This document shows positions 58,829-64,000 of a DNA stretch of 64,000 bases, piece after piece. Below the pieces are notes generated by a model. That model ran no database searches. It was not told the origin of the DNA and worked only from the letters and a program-made list of their open reading frames with translations. The position numbers and the translations under genes are program-made. The stretch is taken from positions 310,001 to 374,000 of the forward strand of contig NW_001799455.1 of assembly GCF_000165425.1 (NCBI RefSeq), given 5' to 3'. This stretch comes from Paramecium tetraurelia. Its lineage: Eukaryota > Ciliophora > Oligohymenophorea > Peniculida > Parameciidae. How positions within the stretch are numbered: the first letter of the stretch is position 1; every line of letters begins with the position of its first letter.

Positions 58829-59243
58829 AAAATTACTTATCGTCCTCAACTATCGTGATGGTGCTCATTTGAATAATTTTGTTATACTATAAAATGGGTC
58901 TAGTATACTGGCTCCAGTAGTTTTTGATCCTGCTTACTGGTATTGATTATGATTAATTAATAGTAAAGAAGAGTGCACAATATTGATACATATTTTCATG
59001 CTTAAATTGCTAATTCTTAAAGATACTAAAGGCAAATTTGATTTAGAACAATGTTTATTTTATTAAAATTTAGAAAGAATAGGTTTAGGATTATTAGCCA
59101 TCGGAGCAGCGGATACTATTTAGCTATTCATATAGAAATTGGATTTTGAGAAGTACTTAAAATACTTTTAAGAGATTGAATAGGAGTAAAATTAAAGTGG
59201 ATTAGAGTCTTTATGTTAGTAAAGAAGAAATAAAATATCGTGA
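58829..59243 (+). CDS. Small helical protein, start not found
   Basis: Plus-strand frame from about 58829: IVKLLIVLNYRDGAHLNNFV, SSILAPVVFDPAYCKEECTI, then after a 24-nt intron (58940-58963) FMLKLLILKDTKGKFDLEQC, GLGLLAIGAADTIQLFIQK and QNQSGLESLCQQRRN to TGA 59241-59243. The frame is clean and protein-like, but no ATG lies upstream in it before the divergent pseudokinase start at 58730. A short first exon, or an unusual start, must be missing. Longin-like beta-then-helix pattern; family unknown. Confidence 0.58.
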
Positions 59244-59312
59244 CTCAAGATATTGTTTCTTGAAGGCGATGATAATTTATTTATTTAATTCATGATTAAG
59301 ATGTAAATGATT

Positions 59313-62300
59313 TCAACCAAATCCGTATCCTTCAAATCCAATAGTAAATGCTATGTCTAATTTCTATTTGAGTTCAGCAAAGCTTTTGTAAAGAGGCACT
59401 TCTATGGACTTGAAACAAGTATGACTAAGCGGCAACTTTCGATCTGACAGTCCTGACTCAAATCTGACACTAATCACATAAGAACTTTGATCAAATGGAA
59501 TAGAAGATGAACCTAGACTATTATCAGATTGATTACCTGTTATGAATTTCAACATATTCTTCAGTGTCTCTGGAGAAGCCTAACTCACATAGGTCTCAAA
59601 GTATGATTTATGTTATGGTTTTCCTCCACTAAAAGTGAATTTCTGAAGTAGAATTTCAGATTTGATTTCTAACAAACCTTAAGTCAAGAGAGACATTTCT
59701 CCAGGCATCAACCACTTTTAGCAAACCTAAATTTTATTCACAATATTATACTGATATGTCTAAAACAGATTAAAATCCTTCAATAAAAGATTTATAGATT
59801 TTGTCAAACTGTTTATGGATGACATACTCTGCAGTCTTATTAAGATACAAGTCTAAATTTTTCTTAGTAACATTTGTCTAAGATCCTTTGACAATCAATT
59901 CTGATTCAGTGTTGCCTGAAGAGTATGTGAACACAAGACAAACAGACTCTAGATCTTCCTCACTCATTGTTTTCAATTTCTCATAATTATTATAGGTATC
60001 CTTATCCCAAATGAGACTGAGGTCTGTAAACACAATTCTTTCATCAAATACAACCTTCCAGAAGGGGGCTATGATATCAATTCCTATGAGATAAGAATTG
60101 CATATTGCATTAGCAATTAACTTATTTAGTAGAAATAATTACTTTTCCAAATAGCAATGCATATCGTTCCTTATTCTTTTGTTTATTAAATTTTGGATGC
60201 AAAAAGTATTTGCTTTGATTAGAAGAAACAGGAGAGAAAAATTTATAGTTTTCATCCTTGAGTGTATTTCCAATCATATCATAAAACTCTCTCTTTAAAC
60301 CACCCGCATCGATACCTGGTTCATTATTGAATTTGATGCTAAATTGATAGTTGAGCTTCTTTTCAGCCAATTCTAAAAGATCTTCCAAGAAATTAACTCG
60401 ACTGATATTCAGGTTATAACTAGTTGGTTTCCAAACTTAATTAATGGCTTGTTGGAAGCGTTACCTTCTTTTATCCAATCCTAAACCAGAAAGTTTCCAT
60501 ATTTAACCTAAGAATAATTAATGGATACATTACTTTTCTTTAATTAATTATTTATGTAAAATTCAACTGCCGATGTATCTTCTAAGACTAAAACTTCGAT
60601 AGGATCAAATGTAAGATAAGCATTCAAACTACCAACTTTTGTTAGATTATTGAAAGTCAAATTTAATTTTGATTGATTGCCTGATACTTATTTAACATTG
60701 CAATTAGATTCAGAGAATATTTGATTTTCTGTGTCTCCATAGCAATTTTCAAATTTATCCTTCAAATAAAATGAGATTAATATTTTCTCACAGAATGGTA
60801 TCACTTCCAAATTATCTTATATTTCTATAGTTGATTTTTCTAAATTTGGCACATTTGCTAGAACAACAAAGCGACCTTCAATTTTCACGTTGTCTATGAG
60901 CAAATGATAAATTCCTTTGAAAGTAGGAGTCCAGATCAAATTCAATCCTTCCTCTGCTCTTTCCTTCTCTGGCACATATTGTATTTGATAGAATATCGAA
61001 TGAACAAAGCTAACCTTCTCACAAGTAAATTATTCAACTACATTGCAATTCGAATCTCTAAACTCGATATAATCCTTCCTCAATACTCCTGCCCTTGTAG
61101 CTGCAGCTATATCTTAATTACTAATCATGTTTATTGTGTTGCCACTTTACAATTCCGAAGAATGAGTTGTAGATTCCGTTGACTAATAAATTTCCTTCTT
61201 ATTGTTCTTTGCCTCCTTCGATAGAATTTTCATCAACTATCTATTACCTTTGCCATAGGTTGTATGATCGTCTTTTTCAAGTTTTACTTTTATAGTTTTT
61301 TAGCCATGTGTTACTGAAACGTGTAATGTCTTTTCTAAATCTTAAACAGTCTAAATCTAGTATTGAAAATTTAATTGTCGTGAAAATTAATAATTTAATT
61401 AAGACAAAGTAATTGAGGAAGTTGAATAAATACTAATTTTCAATCGAGACTCACTTTTAATTGTTACAAGCATGACATTATTACTCAAAAATAAGCAATT
61501 TGTAATTAATTATTCCTCTTCTGAAGTTTAAAATATCAGTTGACTAAGAGTGTATTTTTTTTGCTTCGTTTGTCTTAAACCTACTCTTACCTTCAATTTC
61601 TATAATTATTGATCTAAGGAAATCTAAGAGTTAATTGGATGCAACAAAAAGTGAACCTCATCTCCTACTTAATATTTGTTTTATTTTTGATTATTATATT
61701 TGGTAAGCGTGGGATGTTGGAAACTTTTGAAGTAGAATAAATTGTTATAAAAACCATTTACTTTTGGTATTAATATTAATTCTTTAAATTCTAATGGATT
61801 TGCTTTATCTTAATTGTGAATTGTCATATTCATATCAATTATTGATAGCAATTCTACCTAATCGGTTTAGTTCAAGCCTGAAAATATTGTTTTCGGAATC
61901 AAATCTACTTGCTTTTCAAGTATTTGTGATCCAGAAAAAGTGAGGTTCTATTCTACCTTATTTATTTAATTGATTTATTTTCTATTTAAATAATCCAATA
62001 TGAAATTTGAAAAACTAAAATCAAAGTATTTGCAATAATTAATGATTATCATGTCATCTGTAAATTAATAGAATGAATATTTATTATTAGTTGTTATTTC
62101 ATCAGTATGCTATATATTTATCGCTTTGATTTAATTTTCTTTATCAATAATACATACAAGTTTATGAAAGTATTAGGCAATCAACACGATATCTACAAAT
62201 ACTTTTATAAACTCTAAATCAGGTAATCTCTTAAAGTTGATTTGGATTTGATTATCATTGGTAATTTATGACTCGAAATGATGATCTCTATAGTTTATGA

Positions 62301-64000
62301 TCAGATTATAAAAGAAATTTGAAACTTCATCTATTTCTGGATAAATGATTTTTGTTTCCCCCAAAAGAGAGTACACTTAGAGTGTTTGATCTTTAAGTTT
62401 AATTAGGGCTTCTCCTTCATGCTTGAATGGAGCAAAAATAATCTCAATTTTTGTAATCAAATTCTAAATAATTCTAATTTTAATCGATGAGATTGATTAA
62501 ACTTCAAAGAACATTTATAATGAACTATTGATAGAACTTTGGTTTTTATTTGATAAAAACTGTTCATAACCCTTAATGAAACTGATTATGCCTGAATTTT
62601 CAGCTATTATTCTGTCTGCTGCTCTATATACTTAATTATCGAGTTCATCATCAAATATAAGAAATACTTCCCTAAATTCCTCATGTTATTTTACAAAATT
62701 ATTAAGTTCCCCTTATAATTTGTAACCCTTAATATTTGACTCAAAATAACACGCAGTATTTATCGGTTAGGTTGGTATGGGATCTACTACAAAAGTATCT
62801 TCATTGATTCTGATAAAAACAGTGTTTGGTTGTATCACTGATTGCTATCTTTTTAAAGAATTAATTGAGATAAAATCGAAGTTGATTTAATCTACAAAAG
62901 TAGGTGTCATTTATGATACTGTAATGTCACTGTAGGATGATGCTAAGCCCACTCCAAATAAATTATCTATTTTTTCCTATTTAACATTCTCATCTACTTC
63001 ATTCTATATTTCGATCATATGTTTTATGAAGTTTTTCTCATTACAAATGAATAAGTCTTTCTCCATATCAGTGATAAATAAGTTAAGAATGCTATTATTA
63101 AATAAGGGATCACTAGGCCAGTTAGATTAAAATAATACTATGGCCTGAAGATCCTCTAAACTAATGGACAATACACTTTAGTTATTCATTCCTATTTAGT
63201 AAGCTTATTACAATCTTACAATCTCCTCTTAACCTTTTGGTAGATTGTCAGTCAAAATATGAAATATCAAACTCCCTGGTTTTGTTTTGCATACCAATTA
63301 TCCAAAGATTAAATTTAATTTAGAATTCTCAGAATAAAATACTGCACAAATATCACCTAATTTACAATTACTAACGTAAAATGAAGTAGTCAACTAAAAA
63401 CCAAATTGCAAATCTATGTTTGAGTTTTTTGTTGAGCAAATTTATTTATTTAAGTTGCACACCTTTTCTATGACAAATCCTCCTTTAGATTTAAAAAGCT
63501 ATCTAGTATTTGAATTCAAAATTTCATTTAAATTCTTTTTATGTTTAATAGAATTCAAAAGACAATGCAATCTAATATAAAACATAGTATTGAATTTTTC
63601 GTTTATGAATGAATTTTCCAAATATCTATATAAATCCGTTGTGAAATAACAATAAAGTTTATTTAAAATATACCAAATGCTCTCAAATTCTTTTAATCTC
63701 GTTTCATTGTTTTTTATTGACATCACTCTCATAATCTCTCCTGAAAATATAAATTATAATTGTGAATGATCCACTGAAAATGTTACTGTTTTATTGATGA
63801 GTGAACTTATTTCATTCGAATAATTAAGCAAGCATCCATCAACTTATAATTTATTAAAAATAAATTAAACAAGTTGATCAGCGCTGAAAATCTAATTAAA
63901 AAAGTCATAAATGTTAAGGATATTATTGTAATACAATTAAATTCTAGTATCTGGAAGCATTATATTATTTTTTATCTGAGTTATTTATGAGGAGTTTGGT
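59313..64000 (-). CDS. Giant HECT-domain E3 ubiquitin ligase, 5'-truncated
   Basis: 1536 aa inside the window, open through the window edge at 64000 (frame offset one base). The C-terminal HECT domain is complete: ISRVNFLEDLLELAEKKLN, FNNEPGIDAGGLKREFYDM, FEGYGFG at the end, and the catalytic Cys in LPLSHTCFKSIEVPLY (codon 59415-59417). N-terminal to it lie about 1200 residues in one uninterrupted exon (60464-64000), rich in beta-strands; one part (TPTFKGIYHLLIDN, and KVGSLNAYLTFDP) resembles filamin/Ig-like repeats, as in AREL1-type HECT ligases. Introns only near the 3' end: 60435-60463 (29 nt), 60121-60142 (22), 59727-59751 (25). Confidence 0.93.

Overview
The window looks like macronuclear DNA of a Paramecium-type ciliate. 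Genes read through only if TAA and TAG are glutamine and TGA is the sole stop. They are broken by very small introns (mostly 21-30 nt, GTA...TAG), the DNA is AT-rich, and one gene (23315-24482) is a trichocyst matrix protein, a hallmark of Paramecium secretory granules. A standard-code gene finder would shatter almost every gene here. All models below were translated by eye with the ciliate code and checked for frame continuity.

Layout. 1-1305: 3' part of a tubulin-deglutamylase-type carboxypeptidase. 1909-9304: a tightly packed run of five minus-strand genes (acid lipase, TMBIM/Bax-inhibitor protein, LisH-WD40 protein, OSCA/TMEM63-type channel, protein kinase), with only 12-28 bp between the first four. 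10001-17166: a secreted Gln-repeat protein, an unknown gene, a small EF-hand protein and a complete membrane hybrid histidine kinase. 17878-24482: cyclin, tyrosine phosphatase, Myb-like protein, ESCRT-III CHMP1 and trichocyst matrix protein. 24483-27186 is mostly empty. 27187-33729: Lys/Gln-rich unknown proteins, a myristoylation/IQ/MORN protein and a small Zn-knuckle protein. 33899-44082: an unknown helical protein, a casein kinase 1, a RING/B-box/LRR protein, a large unknown helical protein and, 11 bp away and divergent, a UBA-USP deubiquitinase. 44524-54736: AlkD-like protein, eIF4G-like factor, ZnT zinc transporter, VSR-like sorting receptor, Nudix hydrolase and malate dehydrogenase. 54874-64000: several small unknowns, a probable pseudokinase and the 3' 4.7 kb of a giant HECT ubiquitin ligase that runs off the window.

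The genes are ordinary eukaryotic housekeeping, signalling, ubiquitin, trafficking and membrane genes, not an operon or a gene cluster for one pathway. I saw no virus-like element, transposon, CRISPR array, rRNA or tRNA gene. The most unusual points are an 18-nt intron, an 11-bp divergent gene spacer, a secreted protein encoded largely by TAA/TAG codons, single-base frame breaks in several otherwise conserved genes, and a kinase that has lost its catalytic motifs.
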